Below are positions 31,489 through 38,574 of a stretch of 38,574 nt of DNA, piece by piece. The stretch lies in NCBI GenBank assembly GCA_905215815.1, contig CAJMRN010000009.1, positions 1-38,574 of the forward strand. Direction: 5' to 3'. The number at the start of each line of letters is the position of its first letter. The stretch's first letter is position 1. This DNA is from an uncultured bacterium (GTDB taxonomy: Bacteria; Actinomycetota; Coriobacteriia; Coriobacteriales; Coriobacteriaceae). Under the pieces are notes generated by a model that was given only the letters and a program-made list of their open reading frames with translations, did not search any database and had not been told where the DNA came from. Position numbers and translations under genes: made by a program.

Positions 31489-34137
31489 CTAGCAGACGGC
31501 GTAGTCCTGGGGCTCGCGGCCGTAGTAGGCGTCCAGGTAGAGCTCCTTGATCTCGCTCATGAGCGGGTAGCGCGGGTTAGCGCCGGTGCACTGGTCGTTG
31601 AATGCCTGCTCGGTCATCTCGTCGAGGGTGTCGAGGAAGTACTGCTCGTCAACACCGTAGTCGGCGATGGTCTTCTTGACGCCGATGAAGTCCTTGAGCT
31701 CCTCGAGCTTCGTGATGAAGTTCTCGAAGACCTCCTTGTCGTCCTTGCCCTCGATGCCGCAGTACTTGGCCATCTCGGCGTAGTTGTGCAGCGCGTTGGG
31801 GTAAGGATACTGGGAGAAGGTACCCATCTTGACGGGAGCCTCGGCGGCGTTGTAGCGCATGACGCGAGTCAGGATGACGGCGTTGGCGAGGCCGTGGGGC
31901 AGGTGATGGAAGGCGCCGAGCTTGTGAGCCATGGAGTGGTTGAGGCCCAGGAAGGCGTTGGCGAAGGCCATACCGGCCATGCAAGAGGCGTTGTGCATCT
32001 CCTCGCGGGCATGCGGGTCCTTGGCGCCGTTCGTGAAGCTGGAGGGCAGGTTCTCGAAGACGAGCTTAGCAGCGCGCTCGGAGAGGCCCTTGGTGTAGTC
32101 GGAAGCCATGATGGAGACGTAGGACTCGATGGCGTGGGTCATGACGTCGATGCCGGAGGCAGCGGTCAGGCCGCGCGGGGCGGTCATGCAGTTGTCGGCG
32201 TCGACGATAGCCATGTTGGGGAGCAGCGCGTAGTCGGCGAGCGGCCACTTGATGCCGGTCTCCTTGTCGGTGATGATGGCGAACGGCGTGCACTCGGAGC
32301 CGGTACCCGAGGAGGTCGGGACGGCGACAAAGTAGGCCTTCTTGCCCATCTCGGGGAAGGTGAAGATACGCTTGCGGATGTCCATGAAGTCCATGGCCAT
32401 GTCCTCAAACTTGCACTCGGGGTGCTCGTACATCATCCACATGATCTTGCCGGCGTCCATAGCGGAGCCACCGCCGACGGCGATGATGACGTCCGGCTCA
32501 AAGAGGGCCATCTGCTTGGCGCCGCGACGTGCGCACTGCAGCGACGGATCGGGCTCGACGTCATAGAAGCAGTCGTGGGCGATGCCCATCTCGTCGAGCT
32601 TGGCCTCGATGGCGCGGGTGTTGCCATTCTTGAAGAGGAACTGGTCGGTGACGATGAAGGCGCGCTTCTTGCCCATGACGTTGCCCAGCTCGTCGAGGGC
32701 GACGGGCGTGGAACCCTTCTTGAAGTAGACCTTCTCGGGAGCGCGGAACCACAGCATGTTCTCACGGCGCTCGGCCACAGTCTTAACGTTGATCAAGTGC
32801 TTCACCCCAACGTTCTCGGAGACGGAGTTGCCGCCCCAGGAGCCGCAGCCCAGGGTCAGAGACGGCTTCATGCCAAAGTTGTACAGGTCACCGATGCCAC
32901 CGTGCGAAGACGGGGTGTTGATGACGATACGGCAGGCCTTCATGACGTGCTCGAACAGGCTGATCTTCTCGGCCTGGGCGGGGTGCACGTACAGAGAGGC
33001 GGTGTGGCCCGGGCCACCGGCGAGCACCAGGTGCTCGGCCTTGTCGACGGCCTCCTGGAAGTCCTTGGCGTGGTACATGGCCAGGACCGGGGAGAGCTTC
33101 TCGTGGGAGAACTCCTCCTTGGCGGGGTCGGTGGAGGTGACCTCGGCGATCAGGATTTTGGTCTTGGCGGGAACCTCGATGCCGGCGAGCTCGGCGATCT
33201 TGGCGGCGGCCATGCCGGGGATGCGGTGGTCGAGAGCGCCGTTCTTGAACATGGCGGCACGCAGGGCCTCCATCTCGGCACCCTGCTTGACGAAGTAGCA
33301 GCCGCGCTTCTGGAACTCGGCCTTAACCTGGTCATAGATGGTGTCGATGACGGTCACGGACTGCTCGGAAGCGCAGATCATGCCGTTGTCGAAGGTCTTG
33401 GAGTGGATGATGGAGTTGACGGCGAGCAGCACATCGGCGGTGTCGTCGATGATGACCGGGGTGTTACCGGCGCCAACGCCCAGGGCGGGCTTGCCCGAGG
33501 AGTAAGCGGCCTTGACCATGCCCGGGCCACCGGTGGCGAGGATGATGTCGACGTCGCGCATGACCATGTTGGTCAGCTCGATGGAGGGGACATCGACCCA
33601 GCCGATGATGCCCTCGGGGGCGCCGGCCTTGACGGCGGCGTCAAGCACGAGCTTGGCGGCGGCGATGGTGCACTTGGCGGCTGCCGGGTGCGGGGAGATG
33701 ATGATGCCGTTGCGGGTCTTCAGGCTGATCAGCGTCTTGAAGATCGCGGTGGAGGTGGGGTTGGTCGTCGGGATGACGGCGCCCACGATGCCGATGGGCT
33801 CGGCGATCTTGGTGATGCCGTAAGCCTCGTCACGCTCCAGGACACCACAGGTCTTGGTGTTCTTGTAAGCGTTGTAGATGTACTCTGCGGCGTAGTGGTT
33901 CTTGATGACCTTATCCTCAAGAACGCCGCGGCCGGTCTCCTCGATGGCCATCTTCGCCAACGGGATACGAGCCTTGTTGGCGGCCATGGCGGCCTCATAG
34001 AAGATCTTGTCGACCTGCTCCTGCGTGTACGTAGCAAAAAGCGCCTGGGCCTCTCGCATCTGAGCGAGCTTAGCCTCAAGCGCCTCTACGTTGTCCACAA
34101 TTGCGGGAGTAGTGTTTTCCGGTGACTTTTTCACCAT
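31489..34137 (-). CDS. adhE: bifunctional acetaldehyde-CoA/alcohol dehydrogenase
   Basis: AdhE reduces acetyl-CoA to acetaldehyde and then to ethanol, regenerating two NAD in fermentation; homologues form filaments called spirosomes. The N-terminal aldehyde dehydrogenase half holds catalytic Cys255 in GMICASEQS and the nucleotide region IPTTNPTSTAIFK. The C-terminal iron-dependent alcohol dehydrogenase half (from about residue 470) has AVGGGSAMDAGK, SSGTGSECTPFA, and the metal-ligand segments DVMTHAIE, GLNHSMAHKLG and HHLPHGLANA. Length is 882 residues, normal for the fused enzyme. The ATG follows AAGGAG. The 313-base upstream gap has operator-like repeats. Confidence 0.97.
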   Translation of the reverse strand: MVKKSPENTTPAIVDNVEALEAKLAQMREAQALFATYTQEQVDKIFYEAAMAANKARIPLAKMAIEETGRGVLEDKVIKNHYAAEYIYNAYKNTKTCGVLERDEAYGITKIAEPIGIVGAVIPTTNPTSTAIFKTLISLKTRNGIIISPHPAAAKCTIAAAKLVLDAAVKAGAPEGIIGWVDVPSIELTNMVMRDVDIILATGGPGMVKAAYSSGKPALGVGAGNTPVIIDDTADVLLAVNSIIHSKTFDNGMICASEQSVTVIDTIYDQVKAEFQKRGCYFVKQGAEMEALRAAMFKNGALDHRIPGMAAAKIAELAGIEVPAKTKILIAEVTSTDPAKEEFSHEKLSPVLAMYHAKDFQEAVDKAEHLVLAGGPGHTASLYVHPAQAEKISLFEHVMKACRIVINTPSSHGGIGDLYNFGMKPSLTLGCGSWGGNSVSENVGVKHLINVKTVAERRENMLWFRAPEKVYFKKGSTPVALDELGNVMGKKRAFIVTDQFLFKNGNTRAIEAKLDEMGIAHDCFYDVEPDPSLQCARRGAKQMALFEPDVIIAVGGGSAMDAGKIMWMMYEHPECKFEDMAMDFMDIRKRIFTFPEMGKKAYFVAVPTSSGTGSECTPFAIITDKETGIKWPLADYALLPNMAIVDADNCMTAPRGLTAASGIDVMTHAIESYVSIMASDYTKGLSERAAKLVFENLPSSFTNGAKDPHAREEMHNASCMAGMAFANAFLGLNHSMAHKLGAFHHLPHGLANAVILTRVMRYNAAEAPVKMGTFSQYPYPNALHNYAEMAKYCGIEGKDDKEVFENFITKLEELKDFIGVKKTIADYGVDEQYFLDTLDEMTEQAFNDQCTGANPRYPLMSEIKELYLDAYYGREPQDYAVC

Positions 34138-34172
34138 TTGTGTCTCCTTGCGATCGGAGATTTACCCTACGC

Positions 34173-34188
34173 CTTGCATGATAGCAAG
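34173..34188 (-). promoter_or_regulatory. adhE -10 box inside a small palindrome
   Basis: On the minus strand TATCAT lies inside CTTGC-TATCAT-GCAAG, a 5-bp inverted repeat centred on the putative -10. It is about 40 bases before the adhE ATG. A -35 box at standard spacing is weak, which is usual for a promoter that needs an activator or is repressed at the -10. Confidence 0.4.
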
Positions 34189-34229
34189 AAATTATTCGGC
34201 GAACGGTCAGATTCCTCTAAAAGGCACAC

Positions 34230-34259
34230 TAAAACGCTTCAATAAAATGAAACGTTTTA
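34230..34259 (-). promoter_or_regulatory. 12-bp inverted repeat upstream of adhE (candidate operator)
   Basis: TAAAACGCTTCA (34230-34241) and TGAAACGTTTTA (34248-34259) form an inverted repeat with one mismatch and a 6-base centre, about 95-120 bases before the adhE ATG. Each half is centred on CG, like LacI-family half-operators or catabolite-response elements. It does not match the usual TTGTGA-type Rex box. It could bind one dimer across the pair, or two dimers. Confidence 0.5.
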
Positions 34260-34301
34260 AGCAAACTAATTACCAGTGCATCGCCTCGTTCATTGGGGAT
34301 C

Positions 34302-34333
34302 GACTTATATGAGCGCTTTCACTCATGTAAGTC
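34302..34333 (-). promoter_or_regulatory. second inverted repeat upstream of adhE
   Basis: GACTTATATGAG (34302-34313) and CTCATGTAAGTC (34322-34333) pair with one mismatch around 8 bases. It lies 165-196 bases before the adhE ATG, between adhE and the rpmB terminator. It has no T-tail and no neighbouring gene end, which favours a protein-binding site. Confidence 0.45.
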
Positions 34334-34349
34334 TGTCCCAAATGAGTGC

Positions 34350-34382
34350 AAAAAGGCGCCCTCCGTTGGGGAGGACGCCTTT
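34350..34382 (-). terminator. intrinsic terminator after rpmB
   Basis: On the minus strand AAAGGCG-x-CCTCC pairs with GGAGG-x-CGCCTTT (plus arms 34352-34364 and 34370-34382) and runs into TTTTT. It is separated from the rpmB stop by about 70 bases. Confidence 0.85.
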
Positions 34383-34450
34383 GGTAAGTTCAATGTGAAC
34401 GCGAGGTCTTTGACCCGGAGAGTCCGAGGTACTTGTTGGTAAGACCTTAT

Positions 34451-34639
34451 TTAGGAGCGCGCAACCTTGCCGGACTTGAGGCAGGTGGAGCAAACGTTCA
34501 TCTTGCGACGGTGACCATCGACGACCACGTAGACGCGCTGGATGTTGGGGCGGAACTTACGGTTGGTGACGCGGTGAGAGTGGCTGATGGAGCGACCGGC
34601 AACGGGGTGCTTACCGCAAACTTCGCAAACTTTGGACAT
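34451..34639 (-). CDS. rpmB: 50S ribosomal protein L28 (zinc-ribbon, four-cysteine form)
   Basis: The 62-residue protein starts MSKVCEVCGKHPVAGRSISHSHRVT and continues NRKFRPNIQRVYV. Two CxxC pairs (CEVC and CSTC) mark it as the zinc-binding form. The minus-strand start at 34639 follows AAGGAAGG; an in-frame extension of 16 residues upstream is not supported. The gene is monocistronic, with its own promoter and terminator. Confidence 0.95.
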   Translation of the reverse strand: MSKVCEVCGKHPVAGRSISHSHRVTNRKFRPNIQRVYVVVDGHRRKMNVCSTCLKSGKVARS

Positions 34640-34693
34640 AACTGACCTTCCTTGGGCGACAAACGAACATGTCGCGTTAACAAACAAGCCTGA

Positions 34694-34721
34694 ACTATAG
34701 CACAGAAGCAGTTCCCTGTGC
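34694..34721 (-). promoter_or_regulatory. rpmB promoter (extended -10) with overlapping inverted repeat
   Basis: The minus strand carries TGCTATAGT, an extended -10 (TATAGT at plus 34694-34699, TG at 34701-34702), about 55 bases before rpmB. An inverted repeat GCACAG/CTGTGC (34700-34705 and 34716-34721) covers the spacer and could be an operator. Confidence 0.5.
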
Positions 34722-34930
34722 GTAATCTACACAGAGATATTTCTCTTTTGGCGATAGTGCTCACGCCACGGCCCTGGACGTAGATCCGATTTGCGTGCAG
34801 CAGAGGGGATTATGCCAGCTCGTGCGTACGTTTTCAAGCTCGTCCCACAAATATATATAGGTTTATTGAGCATTGGGCTCCGTTTACGGATTGCCCTGTA
34901 TTTATGCTCGCAATTAAGCTCGAGGTTGGC
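34722..34930. other. gene-free region between divergent rpmB and pyrR promoters
   Basis: The stretch is AT-richer than the surroundings and includes ATATATATAGG. A 46-codon open frame (34812-34952) is the only notable coding possibility, and it is not supported. A weak promoter for the pyr operon is formed by TCGCAA (34908-34913) and TACACT (34931-34936), spaced by 17 bases. Confidence 0.4.
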
Positions 34931-34965
34931 TACACTATCCCTTGACCATTAAAGGGGTACGAGAT

Positions 34966-35051
34966 ACCCACATGGAATTACATAGCTGCCAAAGAGCAGC
35001 CCTTCCTGTGGGTGTCTGGTCCGCTTTGAGCGGTCGGGCATCTATTTTTTT
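34966..35051 (+). promoter_or_regulatory. pyr operon leader: attenuator with competing hairpins
   Basis: Upstream hairpin: ACCCACA-T-GGAA (34966-34977) pairs with TTCC-TGTGGGT (35003-35013), with one bulge. It is capped by GCTGC/GCAGC (34985-34989/34996-35000) around CAAAGA. Terminator: GGTGTCTG-GTCCGCT (from 35011) pairs with AGCGGTCGGGCAT (35029-35041), followed by seven Ts (35045-35051). The two structures share GGT at 35011-35013, so they compete. This is the layout of PyrR-controlled attenuators, where UMP-bound PyrR favours termination. The loop CCAAAGAG resembles, but does not exactly match, the Bacillus PyrR-binding loop. Confidence 0.62.
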
Positions 35052-35090
35052 GACTGTGTCAGCAGTCAAGACATGTGAGGAAGGAGATCG

Positions 35091-35675
35091 ATGGGCACGA
35101 CTTCCCCCAAGGCGGTCATCATGGACGAGACCGCCGTCAATCGAGCGATGACCCGCATCGCGCACGAGATTCTCGAGCGCAACGAGGGCTGTGAAGACCT
35201 CGCTCTGGTCGGCATCGTCACGCGCGGCGACCTTCTGGCAAAGAAACTCGCCGAGGAGATCAAGGAGATCGAGGGCGTCGACGTTCCGCTCGGCAGCCTC
35301 GACATCAGCTTCTATCGCGATGACTACGCTACCAATTTCGCTCCCGCGATCCACGCCACCAACATTCCCTTTAGCGTCGACGGCAAGCGCGTCGTGCTGG
35401 TGGACGACATCCTGTATACGGGCCGTACCATTCGCGCCGCTCTCGACGCCGTCATGGACCTGGGCCGTCCGAGTCGCATTGAGCTGGCAGTCCTCGTTGA
35501 CCGCGGCCACCGCGAGCTCCCCATCTCGCCGGACTTTGTCGGCAAGAACGTTCCCTCGTCGCATGAGGAGAACGTGCACCTATATATGAAGGAAGTCGAC
35601 GGCCGCACCGCCGTCGAGATTAACGACGTCGCGCCGGGTTCCCACGTGGGCTCCGCGCCGCTGGGAGGTGAGTAG
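35091..35675 (+). CDS. pyrR: PyrR: pyrimidine operon regulator and uracil phosphoribosyltransferase
   Basis: PyrR binds the leader RNA of pyr operons when UMP is high, and many members also convert uracil and PRPP to UMP. The 194-residue protein has the PRPP-binding motif VLVDDILYTGRT (102-113), the GIVTRGDLLAKKL segment, and RDD at 76-78. ATG 35091 follows AAGGAGAT. Its place directly after the attenuator and before pyrB is the classic autoregulated order. Confidence 0.95.
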   Translation: MGTTSPKAVIMDETAVNRAMTRIAHEILERNEGCEDLALVGIVTRGDLLAKKLAEEIKEIEGVDVPLGSLDISFYRDDYATNFAPAIHATNIPFSVDGKRVVLVDDILYTGRTIRAALDAVMDLGRPSRIELAVLVDRGHRELPISPDFVGKNVPSSHEENVHLYMKEVDGRTAVEINDVAPGSHVGSAPLGGE

Positions 35676-35679
35676 TACC

Positions 35680-36624
35680 GTGGCGTTCAACCATAAGCAC
35701 CTGATCGACATTACCGAGTACTCCGAAGAGGACATCAAGCTCATCCTCGAGACCGCCAAGGCGTTCTCCGAGGTCAACGAGCGTGCGATCAAGAAGGTCC
35801 CCACGCTCAAGGGCAAGACCATCGTCAACATGTTCAACGAGCCCTCGACGCGTACCCGCAGCTCTTTCGAACTCGCTGAGAAGCGTCTTTCGGCCGACAG
35901 CCTCAACTTTGGTGGCTCCTCGACCTCCACGGTCAAGGGCGAGAGCCTCGTTGACACCGTCGAGACCCTCAACGCCTATAAGATCGACTGCATCGTCGTG
36001 CGCGACAAGCACGCCGGTGCTCCCTACATCGTCACGCAGAACTCGCCCGCGAGCGTCATCTGCGCCGGTGACGGCAAGCACAACCACCCCACACAGGCCC
36101 TGCTCGACCTGTACACCATCTGGGAGCACAAGGGTGACTTCCACGGTCTGAAGGTCGCCGTCGTCGGCGATATCGCCCACTCCCGCGTCTGCGGCTCGCT
36201 GATCCCCGCGTTGAAGATCATGGGCTGCGAGACCTACGCCGTCGCCCCCGGCACGCTGCTGCCGCCGGCGCCCGAGGTCCTGGGCTGCGACCACGTGACG
36301 AGCGACCTCGATTCCGTCCTGCCCGAGCTGGACGTCGTCTACATGCTGCGCGTGCAGCAGGAGCGCCTCGAGGGTGCCCCGTTCCCGACCATTCGCGAGT
36401 ACCACAAGCTCTTCGGCCTGACCAAGGACCGCGAGAAGCTCATGAAGCCCGATGCGATCATCTGCCACCCGGGCCCCATCAACCGCGGCGTCGAGTTCGA
36501 CTCCTATATGGCCGACCACCCGCAACGCTCCGTCATCCTGGAGCAGGTCTACGCCGGTATCTGCGTGCGTATGGCTATCCTGTATCTGCTGCTTGGAGGT
36601 GCCGATAATGGCCTTGCTTCTTAA
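35680..36624 (+). CDS. pyrB: aspartate carbamoyltransferase, catalytic chain
   Basis: PyrB joins carbamoyl phosphate and aspartate, the first committed pyrimidine step. The carbamoyl-phosphate site FNEPSTRTRSSFE (Ser56 to Arg60) and STVKGESL are present. The HNHPTQALLDLYT motif is also intact. GTG 35680 sits 10 bases after GGGAGGTG and gives 314 residues; GTG 35668 would overlap pyrR and add four residues. No pyrI regulatory subunit is nearby, so it is probably the unregulated trimeric type. Its end overlaps pyrC by 17 bases. Confidence 0.95.
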   Translation: MAFNHKHLIDITEYSEEDIKLILETAKAFSEVNERAIKKVPTLKGKTIVNMFNEPSTRTRSSFELAEKRLSADSLNFGGSSTSTVKGESLVDTVETLNAYKIDCIVVRDKHAGAPYIVTQNSPASVICAGDGKHNHPTQALLDLYTIWEHKGDFHGLKVAVVGDIAHSRVCGSLIPALKIMGCETYAVAPGTLLPPAPEVLGCDHVTSDLDSVLPELDVVYMLRVQQERLEGAPFPTIREYHKLFGLTKDREKLMKPDAIICHPGPINRGVEFDSYMADHPQRSVILEQVYAGICVRMAILYLLLGGADNGLAS

Positions 36625-37897
36625 GAATGCCCACGTCGTCGACCCGTCCGTCGAGCTTGACGGTGTCGTTGACGTCCTGATTGACGGCGATAAGATCGCC
36701 GAGGTCGGCGAGAATCTCGCCGTCGAGGGGGCCGAGGTCCGCGACCTTTCCGGCAAGTACCTCGTCCCCGGCCTGGTGGATATGCACGTTCACCTTCGCG
36801 AGCCCGGCTACGAGGTCAAAGAGGACATCGAGAGCGGCACCCGCGCAGCTGCCAAGGGCGGCTTTACCGGCGTGTGCGCCATGCCCAACACCGATCCCGT
36901 CACCGATAACGGCACCGTCGTGGAGTTCGTCAAGTCCCGCGCTGCCGAGGTCGGTCACTGCCGCGTCTATCCGTCGGGCGCCATGACCCGCGGTCTTAAG
37001 GGCGAGGCCATGTCCGAGATGGGCGATATGGTCGCCCACGGCGCCGTCGCCTTTACCGACGACGGTCGCGGCGTGCAGGGCGCGGGCATGCTCCGTCGCT
37101 GCATGGACTACGGCAAGATGTTCGGCAAGGTCTTTATGAGCCACTGCCAGGACGAGGACCTGGTCGGCCACGGCCAGATCAACGAGGGCAAGGTCTCGAC
37201 CCGTCTGGCCCTCGAGGGTTGGCCGGCTGCCGGCGAGGAGCTCCAGATCGCCCGCGACATCGAGATCGCCAAGCTGACCGGTGCCAAGCTGCACATCCAG
37301 CACATCTCCACCGCCCATGGTCTGGAGATCGTGCGTGCCGGTAAGGCCGCTGGCGTTCAGGTCACCTGCGAGGCCACCCCGCACCACATGTTCCTGACCG
37401 AGAACGACCTGGACGAGACCTACAACACCTCGCTCAAGGTCAACCCGCCGCTGCGCACCAACGAGGACGCCGAGGCTATCCGTCAGGGTGTCATCGACGG
37501 TACCGTCGACGCTATCGTCACCGATCACGCTCCCCATACCCCGTGGGAGAAGGCCCGCGAGTTTGAGCTTGCTCCCTTTGGCATGATCGGCCTCGAGACC
37601 TCGCTGTCGCTTGTACTTACCGAGCTGGTCAACACGGGCAAGATGAGCATGGGCCGCATGGTCGAGCTCATGGCCATCAAGCCGCGTGAGATCCTGGGCC
37701 TCGACCAGGTTCAGATCAAGGCGGGCTCCGTTGCCGACCTGACTGTGTTCGACGCGTCCGCCACCTGGACGGTCGGCGAGGATGGTTACGAGTCGCGCGC
37801 CGAGAACTCCGGTTTCGCCGGCCGCACGCTCACCGGTCGTGCCACCGATGTGTTTGTCGGCGGCAAGCAGACGCTCGCCGACGGCTGCATCTGCTAG
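36608..37897 (+). CDS. pyrC: dihydroorotase
   Basis: PyrC closes carbamoyl aspartate to dihydroorotate. The 429-residue amidohydrolase has the metal-binding HVHLREPG (His60 and His62), later His ligands in QHISTAHG and TCEATPHH, and the catalytic Asp in VTDHAPHT. It is the long class I (Bacillus-like) form. ATG 36608 lies 7 bases after GGAGGT (36595-36600), inside the end of pyrB; the longer in-frame extension into pyrB is rejected. Confidence 0.96.
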   Translation: MALLLKNAHVVDPSVELDGVVDVLIDGDKIAEVGENLAVEGAEVRDLSGKYLVPGLVDMHVHLREPGYEVKEDIESGTRAAAKGGFTGVCAMPNTDPVTDNGTVVEFVKSRAAEVGHCRVYPSGAMTRGLKGEAMSEMGDMVAHGAVAFTDDGRGVQGAGMLRRCMDYGKMFGKVFMSHCQDEDLVGHGQINEGKVSTRLALEGWPAAGEELQIARDIEIAKLTGAKLHIQHISTAHGLEIVRAGKAAGVQVTCEATPHHMFLTENDLDETYNTSLKVNPPLRTNEDAEAIRQGVIDGTVDAIVTDHAPHTPWEKAREFELAPFGMIGLETSLSLVLTELVNTGKMSMGRMVELMAIKPREILGLDQVQIKAGSVADLTVFDASATWTVGEDGYESRAENSGFAGRTLTGRATDVFVGGKQTLADGCIC

Positions 37898-37917
37898 CAT
37901 AGCCTTATTGCTTTTGT

Positions 37918-37942
37918 GCGCGGTGCCCTTGCGGTGCCGCGC
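37918..37942 (+). promoter_or_regulatory. hairpin between pyrC and pyrK (weak terminator or processing site)
   Basis: GCGCGG (37918-37923) pairs with CCGCGC (37937-37942), with further inner pairs, followed by TTTCTGTTCGTTTT. The interrupted T-tract suggests at most partial termination within the pyr operon. Confidence 0.4.
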
Positions 37943-37989
37943 TTTCTGTTCGTTTTGACCATGCAACCGCATGGGGGATTGGAGCGTCT

Positions 37990-38574
37990 ATGCCCACACC
38001 TTCCACTGCACGCATGCACGACTTTGAGGTCGTCTCGAACCGGGAGATTGCCGACGGCATCTTCTCGCTCGTCATCTCGGCCCCCAAGCTTGCAAGTGCG
38101 CTCAAGCCCGGTCAGTTTGTGAACATTGCCGTGCCCGGTGATGCGTCCTCGCTGCTTCGCGTGCCCCTGAGCTTCTATCGCGCCGACGCCCAGGCCGGCA
38201 CCGTCGAGCTGTGGTACGCCGTCGTGGGCGACGACACCCGTCGTCTGTCGCAGATGGCCCCCGGTTCCACCTCTAATCTGCTGGGCCCCGGCGGACGCGG
38301 CTGGCTTGTGCCCGAGGGCACCAGGAAAGCGCTGCTCGTTGCGGGCGGCATCGGTGTTCCGCCCGTGCTGTGCCTTGCCGGTAAGCTTGCCGAGCAGGGT
38401 GTGGCCGTCGACGTGTGCCTGGGCTTTGGCACCGCGTCCAAGGCTGTGGGTATCGATGAGTTCCGCGCTCTGTGCGATACGGTCGACGTTTGCACCGACG
38501 ACGGCTCGCTCGGCACGCACGGTTTTTGCACCGATCCTGCCGCCGAGCTGCTCGGCGAGGGCGGCTACGACTAC
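37990..38574 (+). CDS. pyrK: dihydroorotate dehydrogenase electron transfer subunit PyrK (3'-truncated by window edge)
   Basis: The open frame from ATG 37990 runs to the last base (195 codons). It matches the ferredoxin-reductase-type FAD/NAD subunit of class 1B dihydroorotate dehydrogenase. The FAD-binding motif is RVPLSFY (57-63), the nucleotide-binding motif VAGGIGVPP (117-125), and DDGSLGTHG (170-178) follows. The C-terminal cysteine cluster for the 2Fe-2S centre lies beyond the window. It starts 92 bases after pyrC. A pyrD gene would be expected next. NAD-linked DHOD fits an anaerobe. Confidence 0.92.
   Translation, partial: MPTPSTARMHDFEVVSNREIADGIFSLVISAPKLASALKPGQFVNIAVPGDASSLLRVPLSFYRADAQAGTVELWYAVVGDDTRRLSQMAPGSTSNLLGPGGRGWLVPEGTRKALLVAGGIGVPPVLCLAGKLAEQGVAVDVCLGFGTASKAVGIDEFRALCDTVDVCTDDGSLGTHGFCTDPAAELLGEGGYDY

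Noticed and set aside
31480..34125. 881-codon open frame on the plus strand opposite adhE
   Set aside because: It is the exact codon-aligned antisense of adhE; its Val/Gly/Leu/Asp/His-rich sequence is what the complement of adhE codons gives.
34812..34952. 46-codon open frame (MPARAYVFKLV...) with a GAGGGG before its ATG
   Set aside because: It uses codons (ATA, TTA) avoided by its neighbours, runs through the likely pyr promoter, and matches no family I know. A leader peptide cannot be excluded.
36452..36607. N-terminal extension of pyrC into pyrB
   Set aside because: ATG 36608 has a clear GGAGGT ribosome site and yields the normal dihydroorotase start.

Overview
The window is a GC-rich, gene-dense stretch of a bacterial chromosome. 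Gene content, gene order and protein sequences fit a Coriobacteriia actinobacterium, most likely Collinsella or a close relative. This assignment is by recognition of families and composition, not by a database search. About 35 protein genes are visible, nearly all housekeeping. No rRNA, tRNA, CRISPR array, insertion sequence or prophage was found.

Layout. Positions 1-2182 hold the end of obgE followed by nadD, yqeK and rsfS, closed by a strong terminator. dinB (2277-3530) lies on the minus strand. A long plus-strand run follows: rpsP, khpA, rimM, trmD, lepB, glyQ, glyS and ppsR. The next intergenic region (10204-10575) carries an exceptional 39-bp perfect inverted repeat and an array of TTTACC motifs in front of ppdK. 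rplS stands alone with its own promoter and terminator. rnhB, yraN, comM, dprA, trmFO and xerC form a tightly packed block of DNA-processing and tRNA-modification genes. rpsB-tsf is a separate unit. pyrH, frr, uppS, cdsA, dxr, rseP, ispG and proS form one long operon that links UMP kinase, ribosome recycling, isoprenoid and phospholipid synthesis, and membrane proteolysis.

From 30637 to 34639 the minus strand carries an APH-fold kinase, adhE and rpmB. adhE, a fermentative enzyme, has a long upstream region with two 12-bp imperfect inverted repeats, which suggests tight regulation. From 34937 the plus strand carries a pyrimidine operon (pyrR, pyrB, pyrC, pyrK, running off the end) behind a leader that looks like a PyrR-type attenuator.

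How it fits together. ppsR beside ppdK pairs an enzyme with its Thr kinase/phosphorylase. ppdK, adhE and fermentative redox balance fit a gut anaerobe. No wholly new multi-gene system is evident. The most unusual items are: a site-2 protease (rseP) with a winged-helix-like insertion; xerC with no canonical start codon; the 39-bp hairpin and a second dispersed repeat found in two intergenic regions; the TTTACC array before ppdK; and the adhE operator-like repeats.
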